Positions 8,986 to 17,614 are shown, numbered from the stretch's first letter. The stretch: DNA of 42,170 bases from Candidatus Brocadiaceae bacterium (GCA_003551565.1 PUMZ01000374.1:1-42170); one strand, 5' to 3'. A program made the numbers and translations. Notes: generated from the letters alone by a model not told the origin.

Positions 8986-9705
8986 TCACCTGCGCAGCAG
9001 TGAAAGAACTTTGATGAAGGGGTCGCTGAATTTTTCCCCCGGACATGCCGTGTTTTTCAGATGGCGGTGAAGGAGGATCTCGGACGTCGGGATATTGTTG
9101 CGCTCCTGCAGATAGGTTATCAGGGAGACCAGAGCTCTTATCTGTTGTTCGGTCGGGTATCCCGTGTTGAAGTCCCCTACAAGGCAGATGCCAATCCCGT
9201 ATTCGTTGTATTGTTCGACGCCGGCGTGCGCGCCGTGGATCTGGTCTTCCCACCGGAATGTGACCTCCACCTCCCCGTCCCCTGCTCCATGTCCGTTACC
9301 GATCACAAAATGGTATCCAACCCCTTTCCATCCGCGTTCCCGGCGCGCAACGCGGTCGAAAGAGTCCATCCCGCCCGTTTCCGTGGCGCTGTGGTGGATG
9401 ACGATATGTTGCCAGTTGCGCGCGGGGGATCGGCCGAGGTTTCCGCGCACGTTTTCCGGCCGGGAGGGTATATCCGAGAACCGGTAATCCGGCATCGTGG
9501 TGATCGAGAGCGGGACGGGGCGTTCGGGCTCTTCCTGCGTGCGGTGCGGATCGGCCCTGTCCTCTTTTCCGTTGGGATCGTGCCCGATTCCTCGTCGCGG
9601 AGCGGGCAGGCTCCGGCAGGCAAGCACGTACAGGAGCGGGAACAACACGAGCAGCGTCACGATTTTCAGCAGGTTCAGGTGCAGATCCGCGGGCTGTTCC
9701 GGCAT
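8986..9705 (-). CDS. N-acetylmuramoyl-L-alanine amidase (Amidase_2/PGRP fold)
   Basis: About 239 residues. An N-terminal hydrophobic segment with a cysteine ('LLVLFPLLYVLACRS', about residues 15-29) looks like a membrane anchor or a lipoprotein-type signal. A Pro/Arg-rich linker precedes the Amidase_2 domain (about 95-235), with 'IVIHHSATETG' (first zinc histidine), 'YHFVIGNG', 'GIGICLVGDFN' and 'LLHRHLKNTACPGEKF' (second histidine, then the cysteine-site ligand). These are the zinc ligands of T7-lysozyme/PGRP-type amidases, which cut the bond between MurNAc and L-Ala in peptidoglycan. The ATG at 9705 is preferred because GGAG stands seven bases before it; ATG 9726 is in frame. It is divergent from lysC and stands alone, so a cell-wall recycling or remodelling role is likely. 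Confidence 0.9.
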   Translation of the reverse strand: MPEQPADLHLNLLKIVTLLVLFPLLYVLACRSLPAPRRGIGHDPNGKEDRADPHRTQEEPERPVPLSITTMPDYRFSDIPSRPENVRGNLGRSPARNWQHIVIHHSATETGGMDSFDRVARRERGWKGVGYHFVIGNGHGAGDGEVEVTFRWEDQIHGAHAGVEQYNEYGIGICLVGDFNTGYPTEQQIRALVSLITYLQERNNIPTSEILLHRHLKNTACPGEKFSDPFIKVLSLLRR

Positions 9706-9823
9706 GTTAGAGCTCCGGTCAATCATCTTTTCCGTTGATCTCGTGGTATCTCAGTCCTTTCGGTTCCGGCCGCCCTGAATGGGGCTGGTTGTCGGACGAA
9801 AGACGCTTTTTGCGCACCGCAAT

Positions 9824-9852
9824 TTGAAACAAACAGCGCGAGGCGTTAATAT
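9824..9852 (+). promoter_or_regulatory. Sigma-70-type promoter for lysC
   Basis: TTGAAA (9824-9829), a 17-base spacer and TAATAT (9847-9852), close to consensus. Start of transcription would be near 9859, leaving about 78 bases to the lysC ATG. The leader is too short for a lysine riboswitch. Confidence 0.6.
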
Positions 9853-9936
9853 ATAGTATACATCATATGCCAAAGCCGGCCCTGGTTTCAACACTATCCG
9901 CCTTTTCTTTATTTTTTGAGGTTCACAATCGAACAG

Positions 9937-11178
9937 ATGGCGCTTGTAGTGCAAAAATTCGGTGGTTCTTCGGTTGCGGATCCGGCCAAATTACAGATAG
10001 CCGCATCCCGCGCATGTGCCGAGTTCGAGAGCGGCAACAGTGTGGTGGTGGTTGTCAGTGCGATGGGCGACCGCACCGATGAGTTGATTGAACTCGCACG
10101 CCGGCTCCACGCGGAGCCGGATCCGCGCGAGATGGATATGTTGATGGCTGTGGGCGAGCAGATGTCCATAGCGCTCATGGCCATAGCCATCCATGCCCGG
10201 GGTTTTGAGGCTGTCAGCCTCACGGGTGCGCAGGCGGGCATCCATACCGACAACGTCTCGAGCAAGGCCAAAATAAAGCAGATCGACACCACGCGGCTGC
10301 GCAGGGAACTGGAAAGCGGCCGGATCGTTATCGTTGCCGGATTCCAGGGTGTGGATGTGGAAGATAACATAACGACGCTCGGTCGCGGAGGCTCCGATAC
10401 GACTGCCATCGCGCTCGCCGCGGCCCTGAAAGCGGACAGATGCGACATTTTTACCGATGTGGACGGCATATATACAACCGATCCCCGCATGGTTCCGGAA
10501 GCACGCAGAATCGACAGGATCGATTACGATGAGATGCTGGAGCTGGCCAGTCTGGGTGCGCGGGTGATGCAATCGCGTTCGGTCGAGATCGCCAAACGGT
10601 TTTCTGTTCCGTTCAGGGTACGGCCCGGCGGAAAAGATTCGGAGGGGACACTTGTGACTGATACTGAAGAGATGGAGCAGGTTGATGTACGTGGCGTAGC
10701 GCTGGAGGAAAACGAGGCCAAGGTAACGATTCGGGACGTTCCCGACTCGCCGGGTGCGGCGGCAAGGATCTTCGGCGCCATCGCCCGCGAGCACGTGAAC
10801 GTGGACATCATCGTCCAGAACGTCAGCGCACAGGGGATCACCGACCTGAGCTTCACCGTGCGGCAAGACGACCTGCCCGCGGCGCGCCGGGCCTGCGCGG
10901 ATGTGATCAGGGATCTCGGTTGCGGGCAGCTCGAGGTGGATGAAAGCATTGCCAAGATCAGCATTGTGGGTGTGGGCATGAAGAACCACACCGGCGTGGC
11001 CGAGGCCATGTTCAGTGTGCTTGCTGAAAACGGTGTCAACATAAAGATGATCAGCACCTCCGAGATCCGGATATCCGTGGTCATCGACGCCTCGCAGGGG
11101 CGAACCTCCCTGGAGGCCGTCCATAGCGTTTTCGGGCTCGGGCAGGGGGAAGAAGAGGACAACGTCAAAGAACAGTAA
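9937..11178 (+). CDS. lysC: Aspartate kinase (monofunctional, two ACT domains)
   Basis: 413 residues, the length of class-II-like monofunctional aspartokinases. The kinase domain begins 'VVQKFGGSSVAD' (K-F-G-G-S catalytic loop, residues 5-10), with 'AMGDRTDELI', 'GFQGVDVEDNITTLGRGGSDTTA' region (R-G-G-S-D-T-T for nucleotide and aspartate) and 'TDVDGIYTTDPR' near 175. Two ACT domains follow (about 260-340 and 340-405), one with 'VTIRDVPDSPGAAARIF' and one with 'ISIVGVGMKNHTGVAEAMF', the sites of feedback inhibition by lysine and/or threonine. It makes L-aspartyl-phosphate, the first step towards lysine, threonine, methionine and diaminopimelate for the wall. A TTG at 9916 is in frame, but the ATG at 9937 gives the family's usual N-terminus. 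The next gene begins about 55 bases downstream. Confidence 0.97.
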   Translation: MALVVQKFGGSSVADPAKLQIAASRACAEFESGNSVVVVVSAMGDRTDELIELARRLHAEPDPREMDMLMAVGEQMSIALMAIAIHARGFEAVSLTGAQAGIHTDNVSSKAKIKQIDTTRLRRELESGRIVIVAGFQGVDVEDNITTLGRGGSDTTAIALAAALKADRCDIFTDVDGIYTTDPRMVPEARRIDRIDYDEMLELASLGARVMQSRSVEIAKRFSVPFRVRPGGKDSEGTLVTDTEEMEQVDVRGVALEENEAKVTIRDVPDSPGAAARIFGAIAREHVNVDIIVQNVSAQGITDLSFTVRQDDLPAARRACADVIRDLGCGQLEVDESIAKISIVGVGMKNHTGVAEAMFSVLAENGVNIKMISTSEIRISVVIDASQGRTSLEAVHSVFGLGQGEEEDNVKEQ

Positions 11179-11233
11179 GCGTTCAGCAGCCATGCAGTCC
11201 ATGGGCTCCACACAGTCAAGAGAGGGTGGTGCT

Positions 11234-13954
11234 GTGAATTTTCGCCATTGCAATCGACGTGAACTCGCATTGTGTTCTGCTCTTCTGATAATGTGCTGTT
11301 CTCCCGCAGCCGCTTCGGCCGCTGAGTCGCCCGGCTCTGCAACCGTCCATGCCGGTGCGATATTTCTTGCCGTCGCCCTGGGGATTGCCGCGGTTCTGGT
11401 CTATTTCCTGGGTGTCCGCCGTGCCAGAGCGGGAGCAGCTCTTTTGACGGCCGTGCTTTTGGGGGGCGCCGTCGTAGCGGCTGTGGCCCCGCACATGTCC
11501 TTCAGGCGGGCCCCGGAGGATCCTGAGACGGCGGAAACGGACCACCGCATCGCTGCGGAGGATCGCACGGGCGCCTGGGTTGACGAGATCATCGCCGTGC
11601 GTGAAGCCCGCGGGCCTTCGTATGCCCTGGAGCGGTTGCTCAGCGGGGATACACACATTTACGCCTTCGGCATCACGGACGAAGGGCATTACGAGCGGAT
11701 AAGGCGTGAGGAAGAACTGGGATATGAGCGGCACCTGGGAACGTCGAGCGAACTCGCGTTCAATCCGGCCGGTCCGGTCTTCGGGGGCAGCGGAGAGCTG
11801 AATCCCTTTGCCGTGCCGAGGGTGCGGGAGGCGATGAACCTGCTTGTGGACCGTCAATATATAGCGGAGGAGATCTACGGGGGTATGGCACGTCCCCGAT
11901 GGCTGCCGATCAACAGCGCCTTCGCCGATTACGCGCGCATGGTGGATGTGGCCCGGATGCTCGAGCGGCGTTACGCCCATGATCCTGCGCGTGCGGAATC
12001 GATCATAAGGGAAGAGATGGAGAAACTGGGGGCCGAGTTGCGTGGCGAAGATGGGGCATCGCGCTGGCACTACGGAGGAAAGCCGGTGGAGCTGGGCCTG
12101 CTGATACGCACCGAAGACGAACGGCGTGAGATCGGCGATTATGTGGCCACGCTGCTGGAAGGTATCGGGTTCGCCGTGAACCGGCAGTACAGGGATGCTT
12201 CCCAGGCTTCGCCGATATGGTCGGGCGCCGATCCCGAGGAGGGGCTCTTCCACATCTACACCGGCGCCTGGATATCCACAATCGTTCGCCGGGACGACAC
12301 GAGCACGTTTGATTTCTATTATACTTCGCGCGGGCTCCCCTCTCCCCTGTGGCAGGCCTTCGAACCCTCGGAAGAGTTCGATCACGTGGCCGAGCGGCTG
12401 AGCAGCCGGGATTTCAGCTCAATGGAGGAAAGGAGCGAACTGTTCGCCCGGGCACTGGAGCTTTCACTCGAGGATTCGGTGCGTATCTGGCTGGTTGACC
12501 AGGTCAGCGTATCTCCGCGGCGCAGGGAAATCAGTGTTGCGGCCGACCTGGGGGGAGGGATATCCGGAGCTTACCTCTGGCCCTATACCCTCCGGCTGGG
12601 GGATCAGGTGGGCGGAAGCGTGCGGATAGCGGTTCCCGACCTCCTTCCCGATCCCTGGAATCCGCTGGACGGGAGCAACTGGATATTTGACATGATGTTC
12701 ACCCGGGCCACTTCTGATTACGGCACGATGCTTGACCCCTATACCGGCCTCGCCCTGCCCCAGAGGATCGAGAGGGGCGAGGTCGTGATCGAGGAGGGCC
12801 TGCCGGTGCAGAAGACGCACGATTGGGCCACACTGGAGTTCCGCGAAACAATCGAAGTGCCCGAAGACGCGTGGATCGACTGGGACGCCGGCGAACAACG
12901 TTTCATAACAGTGGGAGAGAAGCATCCCGACGGGCTGACGGCCCGCCGCAAGAGCGTTGCATACTATCCCGGGGAACTTTACGATACCTCATGGCACGAC
13001 GGCAGCCCGTTTTCCATTGCTGATATTATTCTGGGGATGATACTTACCTTTGACAGGGCCAGCGAGGAAAGCAAACTTTTTGACGAAGCGCAGGTCGATT
13101 CTTTCGAGTCATTCCAGCGCCACTTCCGCGGCGTACGCATCAGGAGCATTGCACCGCTTGTTATTGAAAGCTACAGCAACAGCTACAGCCTGGATGCCGA
13201 GAACAATATATCCGGGTGGTATCCGAATTACACGCACGGTCCGGGAGCCTGGCACACGCTGGCGGTTGGGAAACTGGCGGAGAAGGCCGAAAAGCTCGCC
13301 TTCTCGAAGCACAAAGCCGACATGCTCGAGGTGGAATGGATGAGTATGGTCGCCGGACCCAGCATCGGGATTCTTGCCGGCAAACTGGAAAAGGCCGCCG
13401 CCGATAACTACATACCGTATGCACCGGTTCTCGGAGAATACGTTGACAGCGAAGAGGTCGCCCGGCGCTGGCGCAACCTGAAGGACTGGTATGGGAGCAA
13501 GGGGCATTTCTGGGTCGGCACCGGCCCTTTCTACCTGCAGAGTGTCTCCACCACGCACAATAACCTCCACCTGCGCAGGTTCGACGCCCACCCCGACCCG
13601 GCGGCGAAGTGGCAGAGGTTCGAGGAGCCGATGATGCCCGAAGTGGATGTCGCCGGCCCGCGCGCGGTCAGTCCGGGCTCGGAAGCCGAATTCGAGATCG
13701 ATGTCTCGTACGGGGCCCGACCGTATCCGGCGGAGTTTATAGAAAACGTAGCGTTCCTCTGGTATGGCGCAGACGATGACCTTGTTCTCAAGGGCGAAGC
13801 CGCGGCGGTTGAAGACGGCCGTTGGAAGATAGTTCTGCCCGCACAGGACGCAGAGGATCTGGAGTTCGGCCCAAACCGGATCGAGGTGGCCGTCGTGTCG
13901 AAGCTGGTGAGCATACCGATTTTCGAGACGAGAGGATTTGTGGTGCGTCCCTGA
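11234..13954 (+). CDS. Very large solute-binding-like protein (SBP family 5-like), membrane anchored
   Basis: About 906 residues from the GTG at 11234 (GAGGGTGG just upstream); an ATG at 11192 is in frame without a ribosome site. The start has a signal-like segment ('LALCSALLIMCCSPAAASAAES'-type, ending in A-x-A), then two more hydrophobic helices (about 45-100). The rest is soluble with dipeptide/oligopeptide-binding-protein features: 'PRVREAMNLLVDRQYIAEEIYGG' (cut here: A-M-N-L-L-V-D-R, like the A-I-x-x-A-I-D-R motif), 'LIRTEDERREIGDYVATLLE', 'WHDGSPFSIADIILGM' (like the W-H-D-G-x-P-x-x-A-x-D family motif) and 'WVGTGPFYLQ' (G-T-G-P-F/Y-x-L). These fit SBP_bac_5 proteins, but most are 500-600 residues; two ligand-binding halves or a C-terminal Ig-like part (about 820-906) explain the extra length. 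No permease or ATPase is adjacent. It may bind peptides or sugars outside the membrane (inference). Confidence 0.75.
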   Translation: MNFRHCNRRELALCSALLIMCCSPAAASAAESPGSATVHAGAIFLAVALGIAAVLVYFLGVRRARAGAALLTAVLLGGAVVAAVAPHMSFRRAPEDPETAETDHRIAAEDRTGAWVDEIIAVREARGPSYALERLLSGDTHIYAFGITDEGHYERIRREEELGYERHLGTSSELAFNPAGPVFGGSGELNPFAVPRVREAMNLLVDRQYIAEEIYGGMARPRWLPINSAFADYARMVDVARMLERRYAHDPARAESIIREEMEKLGAELRGEDGASRWHYGGKPVELGLLIRTEDERREIGDYVATLLEGIGFAVNRQYRDASQASPIWSGADPEEGLFHIYTGAWISTIVRRDDTSTFDFYYTSRGLPSPLWQAFEPSEEFDHVAERLSSRDFSSMEERSELFARALELSLEDSVRIWLVDQVSVSPRRREISVAADLGGGISGAYLWPYTLRLGDQVGGSVRIAVPDLLPDPWNPLDGSNWIFDMMFTRATSDYGTMLDPYTGLALPQRIERGEVVIEEGLPVQKTHDWATLEFRETIEVPEDAWIDWDAGEQRFITVGEKHPDGLTARRKSVAYYPGELYDTSWHDGSPFSIADIILGMILTFDRASEESKLFDEAQVDSFESFQRHFRGVRIRSIAPLVIESYSNSYSLDAENNISGWYPNYTHGPGAWHTLAVGKLAEKAEKLAFSKHKADMLEVEWMSMVAGPSIGILAGKLEKAAADNYIPYAPVLGEYVDSEEVARRWRNLKDWYGSKGHFWVGTGPFYLQSVSTTHNNLHLRRFDAHPDPAAKWQRFEEPMMPEVDVAGPRAVSPGSEAEFEIDVSYGARPYPAEFIENVAFLWYGADDDLVLKGEAAAVEDGRWKIVLPAQDAEDLEFGPNRIEVAVVSKLVSIPIFETRGFVVRP

Positions 13955-14040
13955 CGGAAGCGGACGCTTGCAACCTGCAGGTCTTTTCTTTCTGGGGAAC
14001 GAATGCAGGAAACGATGACAATGGATGGAGAGGTTAAAAA

Positions 14041-15051
14041 ATGGATGTTATAAATACGGGTGTGATAGGACTGGGCATGGGCAGGGGCCATGCCAGGGGT
14101 TTTGACGCATGCCCCGATGCGCGTGTTGCCGTGCTTTGCGACTCCGATGAGCAGCGGCTGGCCGAAGAATCGGAGAAATACCCGGATGCGTTGACATGCA
14201 GCGATTACAGGCAGATGCTGGAGATGGAGGATCTGGACGCTGTCGCGGTGGCGCTGCCGAATTACCTGCACGCCCCGGTCACTCTGGATTTGCTCCGGGC
14301 CGGCAAGCACGTCCTGTGTGAGAAGCCGATGGCGATGAATTCCGGTGAGGCCGAGGCCATGAAAGCGGAGGCCGAGGCATGTAACCGCATTCTTATGATG
14401 CACTTCAACATGCGTTTCATGTCCACCGCCGCAACACTCCGGCCTCTGGTGGAGGCCGGGGAGTTCGGGAAGATTTATCACATCACCACAACATATACGC
14501 GCCGCAATGGATATCCGCATCCCGGTTCATGGTTCGGCCAGAGGGCGAAAAGCGGTGGCGGGCCGTTGATCGATCTCGGCGTGCACCGGCTGGACCTGGC
14601 GCTGTGGTTGATGGATTATCCCCCTCCGGCCTCGGTGCTGGGCTGCAACTACGACCTGCTGGCAAAAGAGAAAATGGCGGATTTTGATTTCGATTGCGAA
14701 GATTTTTCGGCGGCCCTGATCCGCTTTGAGGACGGCTCGTCCATGTACATGGCTTCGAGTTGGGACGGGCACCAGCGGCGGGAGAGCGAGATAACGATGA
14801 ATATCTACGGCGACAGGGCTTCAGCTTTTGAACGCAACGGGGAGCTGACGTTGTGCGCTGACGATGCGGAAGAACCATCGGTCCGGCGCCTCGGGGCGGA
14901 AGAGCCGCAGGAAACCTCCCAGCAGCATTTCATCCGCACCATACGCAACGGCGCCGAGCCGGGACCTTCGGCCGCCCACGGCGTGACCGTTATGCGCCTG
15001 CTGGATGCCATCTACGAATCCGCCCGAACCGGCAGAGAGGTACGACTTTAA
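14041..15051 (+). CDS. Gfo/Idh/MocA family NAD(P)-dependent oxidoreductase
   Basis: 336 residues. An N-terminal Rossmann fold starts 'TGVIGLGMGRGHA' (G-x-G-x-x-x-x-H), with 'AVALPNYLHAP' and 'GKHVLCEKPMAMN' (E-K-P catalytic lysine, about residue 98), as in sugar and inositol dehydrogenases. The C-terminal alpha/beta domain has 'GGGPLIDLGVHRLDLALWLM' (G-G-x-L-x-D-x-G-x-H; Asp and His bind substrate) near residue 180. Members oxidise or reduce sugars, inositols or their derivatives using NAD(H) or NADP(H); the substrate cannot be named here. GGAGAGG about seven bases before the ATG supports the start. The solute-binding-like gene ends 86 bases upstream and may share its transcript, which would suit use of an imported carbohydrate (inference). 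Confidence 0.93.
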   Translation: MDVINTGVIGLGMGRGHARGFDACPDARVAVLCDSDEQRLAEESEKYPDALTCSDYRQMLEMEDLDAVAVALPNYLHAPVTLDLLRAGKHVLCEKPMAMNSGEAEAMKAEAEACNRILMMHFNMRFMSTAATLRPLVEAGEFGKIYHITTTYTRRNGYPHPGSWFGQRAKSGGGPLIDLGVHRLDLALWLMDYPPPASVLGCNYDLLAKEKMADFDFDCEDFSAALIRFEDGSSMYMASSWDGHQRRESEITMNIYGDRASAFERNGELTLCADDAEEPSVRRLGAEEPQETSQQHFIRTIRNGAEPGPSAAHGVTVMRLLDAIYESARTGREVRL

Positions 15052-15084
15052 TGCCGGGAGAACCGTGTTCTTTACTCTTCCAGG

Positions 15085-15146
15085 CCTGATACAACAGGTT
15101 CGCAGTAAGCCCCTGTCAGGGGCTCCGGAGTCCGGTCATTGCCGCG
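15085..15146 (-). repeat. Dispersed repeat module 2, copy C
   Basis: Minus strand reads GGACTCCGGAGCCCCTGA, then a palindrome AGCCCCTGACAGGGGCT, then GCGAACCTGTTG. The same order occurs at 27865-27970 and, more divergent, at 39430-39540. The palindrome would form a hairpin. Confidence 0.7.
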
Positions 15147-15152
15147 CGATCC

Positions 15153-15190
15153 CGCTTATTTCACGCCTACTCCGTGGTGGAGGGGCTCCG
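15153..15190 (-). repeat. Dispersed repeat module 1, divergent copy
   Basis: Plus strand GCTTATTTCACGC, a few differing bases, then TCCGTGGTGGAG. It matches the reverse complement of the module at 15840-15897 over its central part. It lies 10 bases beyond the 3' end of tRNA-Thr and just before module 2. Confidence 0.6.
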
Positions 15191-15199
15191 AAAACATCA

Positions 15200-15274
15200 T
15201 GGAGCCGGCGGAGGGACTCGAACCCTCAACCCCGGCTTTACGAAAGCCGTGCTCTGCCGTTGAGCTACGCCGGC
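15200..15274 (-). tRNA. tRNA-Thr (anticodon CGU)
   Basis: Minus-strand cloverleaf: acceptor GCCGGCG/CGCCGGC with discriminator T and encoded CCA (plus-strand TGG at 15200-15202); D stem GCTC/GAGC; anticodon stem CGGCT/AGCCG with loop TTCGTAA, giving anticodon CGT (reads ACG, threonine); T arm GAGGG-TTCGAGT-CCCTC. All stems pair perfectly. A TATAAT at 15323-15318 on the minus strand lies 44 bases upstream without a good -35. Dispersed repeats lie directly downstream. Confidence 0.97.
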
Positions 15275-15370
15275 CCGCTATGGAGGATTTCCGTCATCGC
15301 ATGCCGAAGAACAAACAATTATAATACAATTCTCCTCTGCAATCCAGTGAACGGGGAGGCCGATGGGTCG

Positions 15371-15775
15371 ATGGGGTCGGGAACGCTGCGCGCATGGCAT
15401 TGCCTTGTGGTCATTTTTCTCCTGCTCTCCGGTTGTGCCGCACCCTCTGCCTCCGATACGGTGGTTTACAGGGCACAGGCGGGGGAGGTGAGACTGCTCG
15501 GCAGGGACGCTATGGATCACCTCGTGCTGCTGGAGCAATCGGCAGGTCGCGATCACCGGGGCCGGATGGTGGTCCGGACACAATGGCACAACCGGGCCCC
15601 CACCCCCTACAGGGCGCGACTGCGCAGGGTATTCCGCAGGGAGGACGGGGAAAAGGAAGCGGGGGGGCAGGGCTGGGATGTTCAGGTTTTCGAGCCCGGC
15701 GGCAGAACGGTGGTGGAATGGAAGTCCTACACCAGCGATGCAACGGACTACCTGATCGAAGTCGGGCCCGACTGA
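15371..15775 (+). CDS. Small lipoprotein, YcfL (DUF1425)-like
   Basis: 134 residues. A signal peptide with hydrophobic core 'CLVVIFLLLSGC' ends in a lipobox L-S-G-C (Cys about residue 22), so the mature protein would be lipid-anchored. The mature part is a single beta-rich domain: 'RMVVRTQWHNRAPTPYRARL' then 'FRREDG', 'GWDVQVFEPGGRTVVEWKS' and 'ATDYLIEV'. The order resembles YcfL/DUF1425 proteins, which have an alternating strand pattern and an unknown envelope role. This family call is tentative and from memory. GGGGAGG (15353-15359) is 11 bases before the ATG at 15371; a GTG at 15347 is also in frame. It is alone between tRNA-Thr and the convergent cysS. Confidence 0.75.
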   Translation: MGSGTLRAWHCLVVIFLLLSGCAAPSASDTVVYRAQAGEVRLLGRDAMDHLVLLEQSAGRDHRGRMVVRTQWHNRAPTPYRARLRRVFRREDGEKEAGGQGWDVQVFEPGGRTVVEWKSYTSDATDYLIEVGPD

Positions 15776-15839
15776 CCGGCAAGCCGGCGCCCTGCCGGAT
15801 CCGTAACCCGCATATTTCATAAATCAAAGACAAGAATTA

Positions 15840-15897
15840 ATACAGCGGCGTTTGCTTTCTGCCACATCCGCACCACCGGGAACGCGTGAAATAAGCG
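15840..15897 (+). repeat. Dispersed repeat module 1, copy 1
   Basis: Starts ATACAGCGGCGTTTGCTTTC, followed by GCCACATCCGCACCACC and GAACGCGTG-like sequence. About 58 bases nearly identical to 37817-37874, and matching the reverse strand at 19509-19544. It sits between the lipoprotein and cysS stops. Confidence 0.85.
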
Positions 15898-15965
15898 CGG
15901 TAAAGGAAAGATTCTCCAGCGATCAAGATCCCATGCCGCGTGCGGCGGCACAGAGGCCCGAGCGG

Positions 15966-17468
15966 TCAGCCACCGTTTCTGTTTTTTCTGAAAAAGCGCG
16001 TGCCGTCGGGGCCGTCTTCCAATTCGATCCCCAGCTCACTCAGTGAGTCCCTGATGCGGTCGGCCAGGTCGAACTGCCGGGCGTCCCGAAGCGCCCGGCG
16101 GGTCTCGATCATGGACTTGATCAGTTCATTTTCGATCCCACCGTTTCCTCCGCCCCGCTGCTGCCCGGCGTCGCGGAGTATCCCCAGGACACCCTCTCCG
16201 AGCTCCCGGTAAACGGCTTTCAAAGCGTGCAGGGCGCTGCCGGGGGGGCTGGCTTCATCTCCCAGGTAGGTGTTGACTTTCCTGTTGAACTTGTTGAGTT
16301 CACCCAGAGCGCCGGCCGTATTGAAGTCTTCATCCATCGCATTGCAGAAATGTTCTATTGACGTGCCGATGATCTGCTGCACGGCGTCCGGGACTTCTTC
16401 TCCCTCCCGACGTTCCCCGGATTGTTGCAGGCGCCGGCAGATATCGGCATAGGTCTTTTCTATGCGGTCGAGGCCTTTTTCCGCGCCGTCCAGAGCCTCA
16501 GCCGAAAAATCAAGCGGGCTCCGGTAGTGGCTGCCGAGGATGAAGTAGCGCAGGACCATCGGGCGGATTTTCTTTCCGATCGGCGGCCTCCCCGCAAAGG
16601 CATCTTTCAGCGTTACGAAATTGCCCAGGCTCTTCCCCATCTTCCGTCCTTCCACAGTGACCATATTGTTGTGGAGCCAGTAGCGAACGTATTGTTCGCC
16701 GGTTGTGCCTTCGGCCTGCGCTATTTCATCCTCATGGTGCGGGAAAATATTTTCCAGGCCGCCGCCATGGATATCAAGCGTCGGCCCCAGATATTTCAAT
16801 GCCATTGCGGAGCATTCCAGGTGCCAGCCCGGAAAACCCACGCCCCACGGGCTGTTCCATTTCATGATATGCCCCGGCCCGGCCCTCTTCCACAGGGCAA
16901 AGTCGGCCGGGCGCCGTTTCTCCTCGCGCGGATCAACACGCATCCCCTCCATCAGTTCCGCCACGTTCCGTCCGCTGAGTTTTCCATAGTCGGGGAAGCC
17001 GGCCACATCGTAATAGACATTGCCGCCGGCCTCGTAAGCACGGCCCTTTTCGATCAGTGTCCTCACCATATCGATCTGCTCCGGGATATGCCCGGAGGCG
17101 CGGGGGCAGATATGGGGGCGTTGCACATTGAGTGCGTCCATATCTTCAAAATAGCTTATGGTATACGTTTCGGCCACCTCCATAGGCTCGAGCCCCATCT
17201 CCCGCGCCTTGCGTATGACCTTGTCTTCCCCCTCGTCCGCATCATCGGTGAGGTGGCCCACATCGGTGATGTTTTGCACGTACCGCACCCTGTAGCCGAG
17301 ATGTTCCAGGTAGCGCACGATCACGTCAAAACTGACATAACTCTTGGCATGTCCGATATGGCTGTGGCCGTAAACGGTGGGTCCGCAGACATACATGCCC
17401 ACGAACCCTTCCCGGAGCGGTTGGAATTCCTCCAGATCTCCGGCCAGACTGTTATAAACTCTGAGCAT
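15966..17468 (-). CDS. cysS: Cysteinyl-tRNA synthetase
   Basis: 500 residues, close to the usual length. Class I landmarks: 'YVCGPTVY' (Cys28, first zinc ligand), HIGH box at 37-40 ('HIGH'), Cys219 in 'GWHLECSAMA', His244 and Glu248 in 'PHHEDEIAQAE' (remaining zinc ligands), and KMSKS-loop 'KMGKS' at 276-280. It attaches cysteine to tRNA-Cys. The KMSKS motif has Gly for Ser, a variation seen in other cysS. I chose the ATG at 17468 because the product then begins L-R-V-Y-N like other CysRS; it has no strong ribosome site, and an in-frame ATG at 17543 with GGAAG ten bases upstream would add 25 residues. A divergent promoter region (17586-17629) gives a leader of about 125 bases. Confidence 0.97.
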   Translation of the reverse strand: MLRVYNSLAGDLEEFQPLREGFVGMYVCGPTVYGHSHIGHAKSYVSFDVIVRYLEHLGYRVRYVQNITDVGHLTDDADEGEDKVIRKAREMGLEPMEVAETYTISYFEDMDALNVQRPHICPRASGHIPEQIDMVRTLIEKGRAYEAGGNVYYDVAGFPDYGKLSGRNVAELMEGMRVDPREEKRRPADFALWKRAGPGHIMKWNSPWGVGFPGWHLECSAMALKYLGPTLDIHGGGLENIFPHHEDEIAQAEGTTGEQYVRYWLHNNMVTVEGRKMGKSLGNFVTLKDAFAGRPPIGKKIRPMVLRYFILGSHYRSPLDFSAEALDGAEKGLDRIEKTYADICRRLQQSGERREGEEVPDAVQQIIGTSIEHFCNAMDEDFNTAGALGELNKFNRKVNTYLGDEASPPGSALHALKAVYRELGEGVLGILRDAGQQRGGGNGGIENELIKSMIETRRALRDARQFDLADRIRDSLSELGIELEDGPDGTRFFRKNRNGG

Positions 17469-17585
17469 AATAGGCGTCGATGATCGGTGGTCTTTGAAGG
17501 TACAACCCTGCCATACACTCAAGCCCACAGGATTGAACGACATATCGGCCCGCTTCCGGCGCAGGGCGTGATTTTCGCATTCATT

Positions 17586-17614
17586 TTTAACGCAGAGCCA
17601 TTTTATCATATAAT
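17586..17614 (+). promoter_or_regulatory. Sigma-70-type promoter for the isomerase-phosphoesterase pair
   Basis: TTTAAC (17586-17591), 17-base spacer, TATAAT (17609-17614). It overlaps a minus-strand promoter for cysS. Confidence 0.55.

Larger units (their letters stand above)
15052..15199. other. Repeat-rich gap between an oxidoreductase gene and tRNA-Thr
   Basis: 148 bases with no gene. Two dispersed repeat modules lie here on the minus strand, directly downstream of the tRNA-Thr gene: one at 15153-15190 and one at 15085-15146. Both are described as repeats. Short minus-strand frames here are not coding-like. Confidence 0.6.

Noticed and set aside
8640-9014. Arg/Pro-rich plus-strand frame in the dnaK-amidase gap
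   Set aside because: It overlaps the 3' end of the amidase, has no ribosome site and no recognisable family.
9853-9936. Lysine riboswitch before lysC
   Set aside because: The leader is only about 80 bases, less than half the needed length, and lacks the conserved core.
17469-17600. T-box leader before cysS
   Set aside because: No antiterminator-type T-box sequence and no terminator hairpin with a U-run; T-boxes are also rare outside Firmicutes and Actinobacteria.
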